Origin: Crambe crambe
Lineage: Eukaryota > Porifera > Demospongiae > Poecilosclerida > Crambeidae
Length of the DNA: 64,000 bases
Assembly: GCA_963924555.1 (NCBI GenBank)
Contig: OZ004588.1
Span: 5,332,001 to 5,396,000 of the forward strand
Reading direction: 5' to 3'
The notes under the pieces were generated by a model. It did no database searches. It was not told the origin of the DNA and saw only the letters and a list, made by a program, of their open reading frames with translations. The translations under genes and the position numbers were made by a program. This document shows, in pieces, positions 36,194 through 48,814 of the stretch. Position 1 is the first letter of the stretch, and every line of letters starts with the position of its first letter.

Positions 36194-37831
36194 TTAAAGA
36201 GTTAATAAACTTGCTGTGAGTCCGAATCCAGCCTTATCCACAGCTGACTTGAGAGCTGGCAGAGTAGCATAAGATGTGCTGCCCCTGGCATCCCCAGGGG
36301 CCCATTGCAGCCAAGATGCAAGCATGGCACTGAGGTAGCTCTGTGGTGCTCCATCCAAGAGACTTGGATTTGCTCGTATTGCATCCAGTTCTCCAGGTTT
36401 AAAGCCAAGGTGCTGTCCAATGGCTCGCCATGCAGATAAATGGGGATTCAACTGCTCACATATTCTGCCATGGTCAGGTTGTGTAGTGTGAGATATTTCT
36501 TGACTAGCACTGTTGGATTCTGCATTCAGCACAGTTGTATACAATAGTTGCTCGAATTCCAGTAATCTGATGTGCATGCTATATACTTAGCCTTGTTATA
36601 TAAGGCCTGGGTACGAGGCTAGCTATTATACTAACCTTTATTAGGCTTATCCATGACCATCATGAAGTAATTGTGTGGTTGTTTTGCTCCAATGAGGTTC
36701 AATTCGTAATGTAAATCAGATGATTCTTCACTTTGCATCCACTTGAGATGAAGTTTGCAAAGAGGTGGCCATCCACCAGCAAATTCGTCGACTTCACTTC
36801 TCTTTATCTATAAAATTGTGTGGAGACCATGACAACAAAAATAACATCATAGATAGCATATGACATGATAGTGATGCCCTACCCCAGGATGTGCTAATGG
36901 TAGTAAGGTCCATCCAGGTTGTATTTCTACTCCTTTTTTTAGAAGTTGCTCTGGAAGATCGAGTTTAATTTCCCTGCCAGAAAATTTCACACTCTGGTGA
37001 GCAAGTGATGTAACTGAAACTCCTTCATCAGAAAAGTATTTCTTCAAGTGCTATAATACAAAGAAGAAATCATGTGCTAGCTAGCTGTATCTATTTTCTT
37101 TCTTAGCCAAGTAGCTACAAAGTGAGGGAACTGTATCTGGAGAGACCTCCAGTGGAACTTGACACACTATAATTAGAGATGATAGAGACAGCTATGACTA
37201 TTACCGTTCTGAAAAGTTCGGAATCTTTCAAGACTGCAAAGTAGATGTTCCAGTTATACTGGGAAGAAAGCTCACAATTGAGAGAAGCACAGTATCTGTT
37301 TTCCACAAGTAAAAGGAGTAGCTTTCTTCTGAGAATAGCAAATATCGAGAAGTGCTGCACATTTATTTCCCCAAACTTTTCACCAGCAGGAAAAATACCA
37401 CCATCTATTTCTCGGAAGGTATAAGGAGGTTTATAATCAGAATTAACAGCAAATACGAGATCATCCATGTAACCATCAGATGAGAAGTGTTCTATCCCCA
37501 CTGTGACAGGTTTCTCAAAGTAAGAAGAAGAGCTCTTGATACTGTATACTCCGCTCACCAGCTCAGTAGCAGCAGGGAATACAAATTGACCAGAAATAGC
37601 AGCTTTGACTTGTAAAACACACTCACTCTCGTCCAGAGATAAAGCGTTTTCTGGAAAGCTGATCTTGAAACCATGGTCTTCCCAGACATGTGTGATGGGT
37701 TCTTGCTTATAAGGAATTGATGTCTCTCCAAGTACATCAAGTCCAGAAAGATCTGTTCTTTCAATAAAAATTAATTTAAATAGCTATAGTGCCTTACCAT
37801 AAGATGCAGGTTCTGAGACTCTTGGTGGCAC
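36194..37831 (-). CDS. ZU5-Death domain protein copy D, 3' exons
   Basis: Exons on the minus strand: 37798-37831 (34 nt, VPPRVSEPASY), 37205-37752 (ZU5, 548 nt), 36883-37050 (168 nt, HLKKYFSDEG to LAHPG), 36636-36807 (172 nt, EVDEFAGGW to DKPNKG) and 36194-36518 (Death domain, ending SLLTL and TAA). All frames are open and all phases fit. Domain order is ZU5, a UPA-like middle region, and Death (WRAIGQHLGFKPGEL, YLSAMLASWLQWAP, SAVDKAGFGL). The predicted role is a cytoplasmic Death-fold adaptor, by analogy with UNC5/PIDD/ankyrin relatives; partners are unknown. Upstream lies by far the largest microexon-type array (37.98-48.82 kb) and exon 1 at 52049. No membrane segment or signal peptide is seen. 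Confidence 0.82.
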
Positions 37832-37974
37832 CTAAATGTTGGTAGATGATAGCATGAAATAAGTAGCTATTGAGTGAAGTCATGAGATAATTATTAGGGC
37901 ATTAAAATTAATTATGGAGAATAATAACAAAATCATATTCCACACAATAATGCATAAGAGGTTGATGCTGATAT

Positions 37975-38780
37975 GTAAAGAAACTTACTTCCTGACGATA
38001 GGACTGTGGATTAAAGAGGTTCAGTCAAAATATAGATTAGGAAATTATAGAGAGCTTACAGGCTAAAGGAATTACATCATAGTGTTCGTTGGAGTTGAAG
38101 TTCATGAGGAAATAATCATAACATAAACAATGATAGATGACAGAGAATAATTTACTTCCTAAAGGAAAAAAAATATTTTGATGAATAATAATATAGAGGT
38201 TTAGAGGTTACTTTAGGTGAGTAACTTACACTCTGAGTCTGAGGAATCACATTTACTCCCTGAGGAATAACATTCAGCACACAAATATGTATAATAGAGG
38301 TTGAGTTCAGGAAAGGAAATCACATTCAGCACACAATAATAGAAGTCATGTTAAAAACGTATGAACTTGCAAATATAGAGTAACTGACATACTGAGGAAA
38401 TCACATTAAGCATACATTGTATATGCATATAAATAGAGGTCAAGTTAAAGTGTAAAATGATAAAAAGAAACTTACTTGCTGAGGAAATCACATTCAGCAC
38501 GCATTGAATATGTATAATAGAGGTCAAGAGGTCAAGTTAAAGTGTATGGAAATATACAGAAACTTACAGACTGAGGAGATTACATTCAGCACACATTGAA
38601 TATGGTTAAGTTAAAGTGTATGAGTCAGGAAATATAGATTAACTTACAGACTGAGGAAATCACATTCAGCACACATTGAATACACATAATAAAGGTCAAG
38701 TTCAAGTGTATGAGTCAGGAAATATAGAGTAACTTACATCCTGAGGAAATCACATTCAGCACATATAGAATATGCATAAA
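37975..38780 (-). repeat. Array D, degenerate 3' flank
   Basis: Nine diverged units before the homogeneous block. Codons on the minus strand are Glu, Pro, Glu, Ser, Tyr, Gln, Ser, Ser and Asp from low to high coordinate. Donors include GTAAATT and GTCAGTT variants. They resemble arrays A-C more than the homogeneous block next door. Confidence 0.72.
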
Positions 38781-41700
38781 GTGTATGAGTCAGGGAATAT
38801 ACAGAAACTTACCATCTGAGGAAATCACATTCAGCACATTATAGAATATGCATAAAGTGTATGAGTCAGGGAATATACAGAAACTTACTCTCTGAGGAAA
38901 TCACATTCAGCACATATAGAATATGCATAAAATGCATGAGTAAGGGAATATACAGAAACTTACTTTCTGAGGAAATCACATTCAGCACATATAGAATATG
39001 CATAAAGTGTATGAGTCAGGGAATATACAGAAACTTACTTTCTGAGGAAATCACATTCAGCACATACAGAATATGCATAAAGTGTATGAGTCAGGGAATA
39101 TACAGAAACTTACTTTCTGAGGAAATCACATTCAGCACATATAGAATATGCATAAAGTGTATGAGTAAGGGAATATACAGAAACTTACAATCTGAGGAAA
39201 TCACATTCCGCACATATAGAATATGCTTAAAGTGTATGAGTCAGGGAATATACAGAAACTTACTTCCTGAGGAAATCACATTCAGCATGTATAGAATATG
39301 CATAAAGTGTATGAGTCAGGGAATATACAGAAACTTACTTCCTGAGGAAATCACATTCAGCACATATAGAATATGCATAAAGTGTATGAGTCAGGGAATA
39401 TACAGAAACTTACCATCTGAGGAAATCACATTCAGCACATATAGAATATGCATAAAATGCATGAGTAAGGGAATATACAGAAACTTACTTTCTGAGGAAA
39501 TCACATTCAGCACATATAGAATATGCATAAAGTGTATGAGTCAGGGAATATACAGAAACTTACTTCCTGAGGAAATCACATTCAGCACATATAGAATATG
39601 CATAAAGTGTATGAGTCAGGGAATATACAGAAACTTACCATCTGAGGAAATCACATTCAGCACATATAGAATATGCATAAAGTGTATGAGTCAGGGAATA
39701 TACAGAAACTTACATTCTGAGGAAATCATATTCAGCACATTTAGAATATGCATAAAGTGTATGAGTCAGGGAATATACAGAAACTTACTTCCTAAGGAAA
39801 TCACATTCAGCACATATAGAATATGCATAAAGTGTATGAGTCAGGGAATATACAGAAACTTACTCTCTGAGGAAATCACATTCAGCACATAGTGAATATG
39901 CATAAAGTGTATGAGTCAGGAAATATACAGAAACTTACAACCTGAGGAAATCACATTCAGCACATATAGAATATGCATAAAGTGTATGAGTCAGGAAATA
40001 TACAGAAACTTACTCTCTGAGGAAATCACATTCAGCACATATAGAATATGCATAAAGTGTGTGAGTCAGGGAATATACAGAAACTTACTTCCTGAGGAAA
40101 TCACATTCAGCACATATAGAATATGCATAAAGTGTATGAGTCAGGGAATATACAGAAACTTACAATCTGAAGAAATCACATTCAGCACATACAGAATTCA
40201 CATTCAGCACATACAGAATATGCATAAAGTGTATGAGTCAGGGAATATACAGAAACTTACCATCTGAGGAAATCACATTCAGCACATACAGAATATGCAT
40301 AAAGTGTATGAGTCAGGGAATATACAGAAACTTACTCTCTGAGGAAATCACATTCAGCACATACAGAATATGCATAAAGTGTATGAGTCAGGGAATATAC
40401 AGAAACTTACTTCCTGAGGAAATCACATTCAGCACATACAGAATATGCATAAAGTGTATGAGTAAGGAAATATACAGAAACTTACTTCCTGAGGAAATCA
40501 CATTCAGCACATATAGAATATGCATAAAGTGTATGAGTCAGGGAATATACAGAAACTTACTTCCTGAGGAAATCACAATCAGCACATACAGAATATGCAT
40601 AAAGTGTATGAGTCAGGGAATATATAGAAACTTACTCTCTGAGGAAATCACATTCAGCACATACAGAATATGCATAAAGTGTATGAGTCAGGGAATATAC
40701 AGAAACTTACTTCCTGAGGAAATCACATTCAGCACATATAGAATATACATAAAGTGTATGAGTAAGGGAATATACAGAAACTTACTTCCTGAGGAAATCA
40801 CATTCAGCACATATAGAATATACATAAAGTGTATGAGTAAGGGAATATACAGAAACTTACCATCTGAGGAAATCACATTCAGCACATATAGAATATGCAT
40901 AAAGTGTATGAGTCAGGGAATATACAGAAACTTACTCTCTGAGGAAATCACATTCAGCACATATAGAATATGCATAAAATGCATGAGTAAGGGAATATAC
41001 AGAAACTTACTTTCTGAGGAAATCACATTCAGCACATATAGAATATGCATAAAGTGTATGAGTCAGGGAATATACAGAAACTTACTTTCTGAGGAAATCA
41101 CATTCAGCACATATAGAATATGCATAAAGTGTATGAGTCAGGGAATATACAGAAACTTACTTTCTGAGGAAATCACATTCAGCACATATAGAATATGCAT
41201 AAAGTGTATGAGTAAGGGAATATACAGAAACTTACAATCTGAGGAAATCACATTCCGCACATATAGAATATGCTTAAAGTGTATGAGTCAGGGAATATAC
41301 AGAAACTTACTTCCTGAGGAAATCACATTCAGCACATATAGAATATGCATAAAGTGTATGAGTCAGGGAATATACAGAAACTTACTTCCTGAGGAAATCA
41401 CATTCAGCACATATAGAATATGCATAAAGTGTATGAGTCAGGGAATATACAGAAACTTACCATCTGAGGAAATCACATTCAGCACATATAGAATATGCTT
41501 AAAGTATATGAGTCAGGGAATATACAGAAACTTACTTCCTGAGGAAATCACATTCAGCACATATAGAATATGCATAAAGTGTATGAGTCAGGGAATATAC
41601 AGAAACTTACTCTCTGAGAAAATCACATTCAGCACATATAGAATATGCATAAAGTGTATGAGTCAGGGAATATACAGAAACTTACTTCCTGAGGAAATCA

Positions 41701-44700
41701 CATTCAGCACATTATAGAATATGCATAAAGTGTATGAGTCAGGGAATATACAGAAACTTACCATCTGAGGAAATCACATTCAGCACATATAGAATATGCA
41801 TAAAGTGTATGAGTCAGGGAATATACAGAAACTTACCATCTGAGGAAATCACATTCAGCACATACAGAATATGCATAAAGTGTATGAGTCAGGGAATATA
41901 CAGAAACTTACTCTCTGAGGAAATCACATTCAGCACATACAGAATATGCATAAAGTGTATGAGTCAGGGAATATACAGAAACTTACTTCCTGAGGAAATC
42001 ACATTCAGCACATACAGAATATGCATAAAGTGTATGAGTAAGGAAATATACAGAAACTTACTCCCTGAGGAAATCACATTCAGCACATATAGAATATGCA
42101 TAAAGTGTATGAGTCAGGGAATATACAGAAACTTACTTCCTGAGGAAATCACAATCAGCACATACAGAATATGCATAAAGTGTATGAGTCAGGGAATATA
42201 TAGAAACTTACTCTCTGAGGAAATCACATTCAGCACATACAGAATATGCATAAAGTGTATGAGTCAGGGAATATACAGAAACTTACTCTCTGAGGAAATC
42301 ACATTCAGCACATATAGAATATGCATAAAGTGTATGAGTCAGGGAATATACAGAAACTTACTTCCTGAGGAAATCACATTCAGCACATACAGAATATGCA
42401 TAAAGTGCATGAGTCAGGGAATATACAGAAACTTACCCACTGAGGAAATCATATTCAGGACATATAGGATATGCATAAAGTGCATGAGTCAGGGAATATA
42501 CAGAAACTTACCATCTGAGGAAATCACATTCAGCACATAATAGAATATGCATAAAGTGTATGAATCAGGAAATATACAGAAACTTACTTCCTGAGGAAAT
42601 CACATTCAGCACATACAGAATATGCATAAAGTGTATGAGTCAGGGAATATACAGAAACTTACTCTCTGAGAAAATCACATTCAGCACATATAGAATATGC
42701 ATAAAGTGTATGAGTCAGGGAATATACAGAAACTTACTCTCTGAGAAAATCACATTCAGCACATATAGATATGCATAAAGTGTATGAATCAGGAAATATA
42801 CAGAAACTTACTTCCTGAGGAAATCACATTCAGCACATACAGAATATGCATAAAGTGTATGAGTCAGGGAATATACAGAAACTTACTCTCTGAGAAAATC
42901 ACATTCAGCACATATAGATATGCATAAAGTGTATGAATCAGGAAATATACAGAAACTTACTTCCTGAGGAAATCACATTCAGCACATACAGAATATGCAT
43001 AAAGTGTATGAGTCAGGGAATATACAGAAACTTACCATCTGAGGAAATCACATTCAGCACATAATAGAATATGCATAAAGTGTATGAATCAGGAAATATA
43101 CAGAAACTTACTTCCTGAGGAAATCACATTCAGCACATACAGAATATGCATAAAGTGTATGAGTCAGGGAATATACAGAAACTTACTCTCTGAGAAAATC
43201 ACATTCAGCACATATAGAATATGCATAAAGTGTATGAGTCAGGGAATATACAGAAACTTACTCTCTGAGAAAATCACATTCAGCACATATAGATATGCAT
43301 AAAGTGTATGAATCAGGAAATATACAGAAACTTACTTCCTGAGGAAATCACATTCAGCACATACAGAATATGCATAAAGTGTATGAGTCAGGGAATATAC
43401 AGAAACTTACTCTCTGAGAAAATCACATTCAGCACATATAGAATATGCATAAAGTGTATGAGTCTGGGAATATACAGAAACTTACAATCTGAGGAAATCA
43501 CATTCAGCACAAATCACATTCAGCACATATAGAATATGCATAAAGTGCATGAGTCAGGGAATATACAGTAACTTACCATCTGAGGAAATCACATTCAGCA
43601 CATATAGAATATGCATAAAGAGTATGAGTCAGGGAATATACAGAAACTTACTCTCTGAGAAAATCACATTCAGCACATATAGATATGCATAAAGTGTATG
43701 AATCAGGGAATATACAGGAACTTACTTCCTGAGGAAATCACATTCAGCACATACAGAATATGCATAAAGTGTATGAGTCAGGGAATATACAGAAACTTAC
43801 TTCCTGAGGAAATTACATTCAGCACATACAGAATATGCATAAAGTGTATGAGTCAGGGAATATACAGAAACTTACTTCCTGAGGAAATCACATTCAGCAC
43901 ATACAGAATATGCATAAAGTGTATGAGTCAGGGAATATACAGAAACTTACTTCCTGAGGAAATTACATTCAGCACATACAGAATATGCATAAAGTGTATG
44001 AGTCAGGGAATATACAGAAACTTACTTCCTGAGGAAATCACATTCAGCACATATAGAATATGCATAAAGTGTGAGAGTCAGGGAATATACAGAAACTTAC
44101 ACTCTGAGGAAATCACATTCAGCACATACAGAATATGCATAAAGTGTATGAGTCAGGGAATATACAGAAACTTACTTCCTGAGGAAATCACATTCAGCAC
44201 ATATAGAATATGCATAAAGTGTATGAGTCAGGGAATATACAGAAACTTACTTCCTGAGGAAATCACATTCAGCACATACAGAATATGCATAAAGTGTATG
44301 AGTCAGGGAATATACAGAAACTTACTTCCTGAGGAAATCACATTCAGCACATACAGAATATGCATAAAGTGTATGAGTCAGGGAATATACAGAAACTTAC
44401 TTCCTGAGGAAATTACATTCAGCACATACAGAATATGCATAAAGTGTACGAGTCAGGGAATATACAGGAACTTACTTCCTGAGGAAATCACATTCAGCAC
44501 ATATAGAATATGCATAAAGTGTATGAGTCAGGGAATATACAGAAACTTACTCTCTGAGGAAATCACATTCAGCACATATAGAATATGCATAAAGTGTATG
44601 AGTCAGGGAATATACAGAAACTTACTCTCTGAGGAAATCACATTCAGCACATAGAATATGCATAAAGTGTATGAGTCAGGGAATATACAGAAACTTACAC

Positions 44701-47700
44701 TCTGAGGAAATCACATTCAGCACATAGAATATGCATAAAGTGTATGAGTCAGGGAATATACAGAAACATACCTTCTGAGGAAATCACATTCAGCACATAT
44801 AGAATATGCATAAAGTGTATGAGTCAGGGAATATACAGAAACTTACTTCCTGAGGAAATCACATTCAGCACATATAGAATATGCATAAAGTGCATGAGTC
44901 AGGGAATATACAGAAACTTACCATCTGAGGAAATCACATTCAGCACATATAGAATATGCATAAAGTGTATGAGTCAGGGAATATACAGAAACTTACCATC
45001 TGAGGAAATCACATTCAGCACATATAGAATATGCATAAAGTGTATGAGTCAGGGAATATACAGAAACTTACTTCCTGAGGAAATCACATTCAGCACATAT
45101 AGAATATGCATAAAGTGTATGAGTCAGGGAATATACAGAAACTTACTTCCTGAGGAAATCACATTCAGCACATACAGAATATGCATAAAGTGCATGAGTC
45201 AGGGAATATACAGAAACTTACCCACTGAGGAAATCATATTCAGGACATATAGGATATGCATAAAGTGCATGAGTCAGGGAATATACAGAAACTTACCATC
45301 TGAGGAAATCACATTCAGCACATAATAGAATATGCATAAAGTGTATGAATCAGGAAATATACAGAAACTTACTTCCTGAGGAAATCACATTCAGCACATA
45401 CAGAATATGCATAAAGTGTATGAGTCAGGGAATATACAGAAACTTACTCTCTGAGAAAATCACATTCAGCACATATAGAATATGCATAAAGTGTATGAGT
45501 CAGGGAATATACAGAAACTTACTCTCTGAGAAAATCACATTCAGCACATATAGATATGCATAAAGTGTATGAATCAGGAAATATACAGAAACTTACTTCC
45601 TGAGGAAATCACATTCAGCACATACAGAATATGCATAAAGTGTATGAGTCAGGGAATATACAGAAACTTACTCTCTGAGAAAATCACATTCAGCACATAT
45701 AGATATGCATAAAGTGTATGAATCAGGAAATATACAGAAACTTACTTCCTGAGGAAATCACATTCAGCACATACAGAATATGCATAAAGTGTATGAGTCA
45801 GGGAATATACAGAAACTTACCATCTGAGGAAATCACATTCAGCACATAATAGAATATGCATAAAGTGTATGAATCAGGAAATATACAGAAACTTACTTCC
45901 TGAGGAAATCACATTCAGCACATACAGAATATGCATAAAGTGTATGAGTCAGGGAATATACAGAAACTTACTCTCTGAGAAAATCACATTCAGCACATAT
46001 AGAATATGCATAAAGTGTATGAGTCAGGGAATATACAGAAACTTACTCTCTGAGAAAATCACATTCAGCACATATAGATATGCATAAAGTGTATGAATCA
46101 GGAAATATACAGAAACTTACTTCCTGAGGAAATCACATTCAGCACATACAGAATATGCATAAAGTGTATGAGTCAGGGAATATACAGAAACTTACTCTCT
46201 GAGAAAATCACATTCAGCACATATAGATATGCATAAAGTGTATGAATCAGGAAATATACAGAAACTTACTTCCTGAGGAAATCACATTCAGCACATACAG
46301 AATATGCATAAAGTGTATGAGTCAGGGAATATACAGAAACTTACTCTCTGAGAAAATCACATTCAGCACATATAGAATATGCATAAAGTGTATGAGTCTG
46401 GGAATATACAGAAACTTACAATCTGAGGAAATCACATTCAGCACAAATCACATTCAGCACATATAGAATATGCATAAAGTGCATGAGTCAGGGAATATAC
46501 AGTAACTTACCATCTGAGGAAATCACATTCAGCACATATAGAATATGCATAAAGAGTATGAGTCAGGGAATATACAGAAACTTACTCTCTGAGAAAATCA
46601 CATTCAGCACATATAGATATGCATAAAGTGTATGAATCAGGGAATATACAGGAACTTACTTCCTGAGGAAATCACATTCAGCACATACAGAATATGCATA
46701 AAGTGTATGAGTCAGGGAATATACAGAAACTTACTTCCTGAGGAAATTACATTCAGCACATACAGAATATGCATAAAGTGTATGAGTCAGGGAATATACA
46801 GAAACTTACTTCCTGAGGAAATCACATTCAGCACATACAGAATATGCATAAAGTGTATGAGTCAGGGAATATACAGAAACTTACTTCCTGAGGAAATTAC
46901 ATTCAGCACATACAGAATATGCATAAAGTGTATGAGTCAGGGAATATACAGAAACTTACTTCCTGAGGAAATCACATTCAGCACATATAGAATATGCATA
47001 AAGTGTATGAGTCAGGGAATATACAGAAACTTACACTCTGAGGAAATCACATTCAGCACATACAGAATATGCATAAAGTGTATGAGTCAGGGAATATACA
47101 GAAACTTACTTCCTGAGGAAATCACATTCAGCACATATAGAATATGCATAAAGTGTATGAGTCAGGGAATATACAGAAACTTACTTCCTGAGGAAATCAC
47201 ATTCAGCACATACAGAATATGCATAAAGTGTATGAGTCAGGGAATATACAGAAACTTACTTCCTGAGGAAATCACATTCAGCACATACAGAATATGCATA
47301 AAGTGTATGAGTCAGGGAATATACAGAAACTTACTTCCTGAGGAAATTACATTCAGCACATACAGAATATGCATAAAGTGTACGAGTCAGGGAATATACA
47401 GGAACTTACTTCCTGAGGAAATCACATTCAGCACATATAGAATATGCATAAAGTGTATGAGTCAGGGAATATACAGAAACTTACTCTCTGAGGAAATCAC
47501 ATTCAGCACATATAGAATATGCATAAAGTGTATGAGTCAGGGAATATACAGAAACTTACTCTCTGAGGAAATCACATTCAGCACATAGAATATGCATAAA
47601 GTGTATGAGTCAGGGAATATACAGAAACTTACCTTCTGAGGAAATCACATTCAGCACATATAGAATATGCATAAAGTGTATGAGTCAGGGAATATACAGA

Positions 47701-48190
47701 AACTTACTTCCTGAGGAAATCACATTCAGCACATATAGAATATGCATAAAGTGCATGAGTCAGGGAATATACAGAAACTTACCATCTGAGGAAATCACAT
47801 TCAGCACATATAGAATATGCATAAAGTGTATGAGTCAGGGAATATACAGAAACTTACCATCTGAGGAAATCACATTCAGCACATATAGAATATGCATAAA
47901 GTGTATGAGTCAGGGAATATACAGAAACTTACCATCTGAGGAAATCACATTCAGCACATATAGAATATGCATAAAGTGTATGAGTCAGGGAATATACAGA
48001 AACTTACTTCCTGAGGAAATCACATTCAGCACATATAGAATATGCATAAAGTGTATGAGTCAGGGAATATACAGAAACTTACTAGCTGAGGAAATCACAT
48101 TCAGCACATACAGAATATGCATAAAGTGTATGAGTCAGGGAATATACAGAAACTTACTAGCTGAGGAAATCACATTCAGCACACATTGAA
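38781..48190 (-). repeat. Array D: 75-bp minisatellite of single-codon microexon units
   Basis: About 125 units, almost all exactly 75 bp. On the minus strand each unit reads TGCTGAATG (branch-point-like), TTTCCTCAG acceptor, three bases, GTAAGTTTCTGTATA donor, leaving 72-nt introns. The three enclosed bases are by far the most variable: I count about 53 GAA, 29 AGA, 19 ATG, 9 AAA/AAG, 5 ATT, 3 AGT, 2 TGG, 2 CTA and one each of GGA, AAT and GTT, with no stop. Elsewhere the unit varies at a handful of sites (for example TATAGAAT/TACAGAAT). A block at about 42430-44690 is repeated at 45215-47625 in the same codon order with two units added, so the array grew partly by multi-unit duplication. 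The long plus-strand frames through it are a by-product of 75 being 25 x 3. Confidence 0.88.
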
Positions 48191-48814
48191 TATGCAGAAT
48201 AAAGGTTGAGTAAAAGTGTAGGAGTCAGGAAATATAGAGTAACTTACAGACTGAGGAAGTCACATTCGCACACATTGAATATGCAAAATAGAGGTCATGT
48301 TTAAGTGTACGATTCAGGGAATATAATAATAGAGACTTACAGACTGAAGAAATCATATTCAGTACACATTGAATATGCATAATAGAGGTGTATGAATCAG
48401 GAAATACAGAGTAACTTACAGGCTGAGGAAATCACATTCAGCACACATTGAATATACAAAATAGAGGTCAAGCTTAAGTGTACAGGAATAATATATAGAG
48501 ACTTACAGACTGAAGAAATCACATTGAATATGCATAATAGAGTGTAAATATTCAGCACACATTGAACATGCATAATGGAGGTTGAGTTAAAGTGTGAGTC
48601 AGGTAATATAGAGTAACTTACAGGCTGAGGAAATCATATTCAGCACACATTGAAAATAGAGGTTGAGTTAACAGAGAGGCAAAAGTCATTTACGTAAAAC
48701 AGATACATAGAAAAGTAACTTACTTCCTAAAGTGATGATTAGAAGACATGATAATATAAGAGGTAAACAAGAAATGGTAAGAAAGTGTACAAACCAACTT
48801 ACATCTTTAGGTGG
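48191..48814 (-). repeat. Array D, degenerate 5' flank with PPKD exon
   Basis: Six diverged units (codons Ser, Ser, Pro, Ser, Pro, Glu from low to high coordinate) and then the 12-nt exon 48803-48814 (CCACCTAAAGAT, Pro-Pro-Lys-Asp) between a CTCTAG acceptor and a GTAAGTTGG donor. In the gene's own direction PPKD comes first after exon 1. Unlike B and C, only one PPKD-type exon is present. Confidence 0.75.

Noticed and set aside
38861-48189. Long plus-strand open frames encoding a 25-residue repeat (MSQGIYRNL type), up to 494 codons
   Set aside because: The unit length 75 is divisible by three, so one stop-free frame persists by chance through the whole array. The frames break wherever a unit is not 75 bp, and in the diverged arrays A-C the plus frame is lost while minus-strand splice signals remain.
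38781-48190. CRISPR array
   Set aside because: There are no unique spacers. The whole 75-bp unit is repeated and only three bases vary, and the context is an animal genome.
38781-48190. Ordinary centromeric or subtelomeric satellite
   Set aside because: The array lies inside a gene, in register with exon 1 and the ZU5 exons. Diverged homologous arrays occupy the same position in three paralogues, and the variation is concentrated between splice sites.
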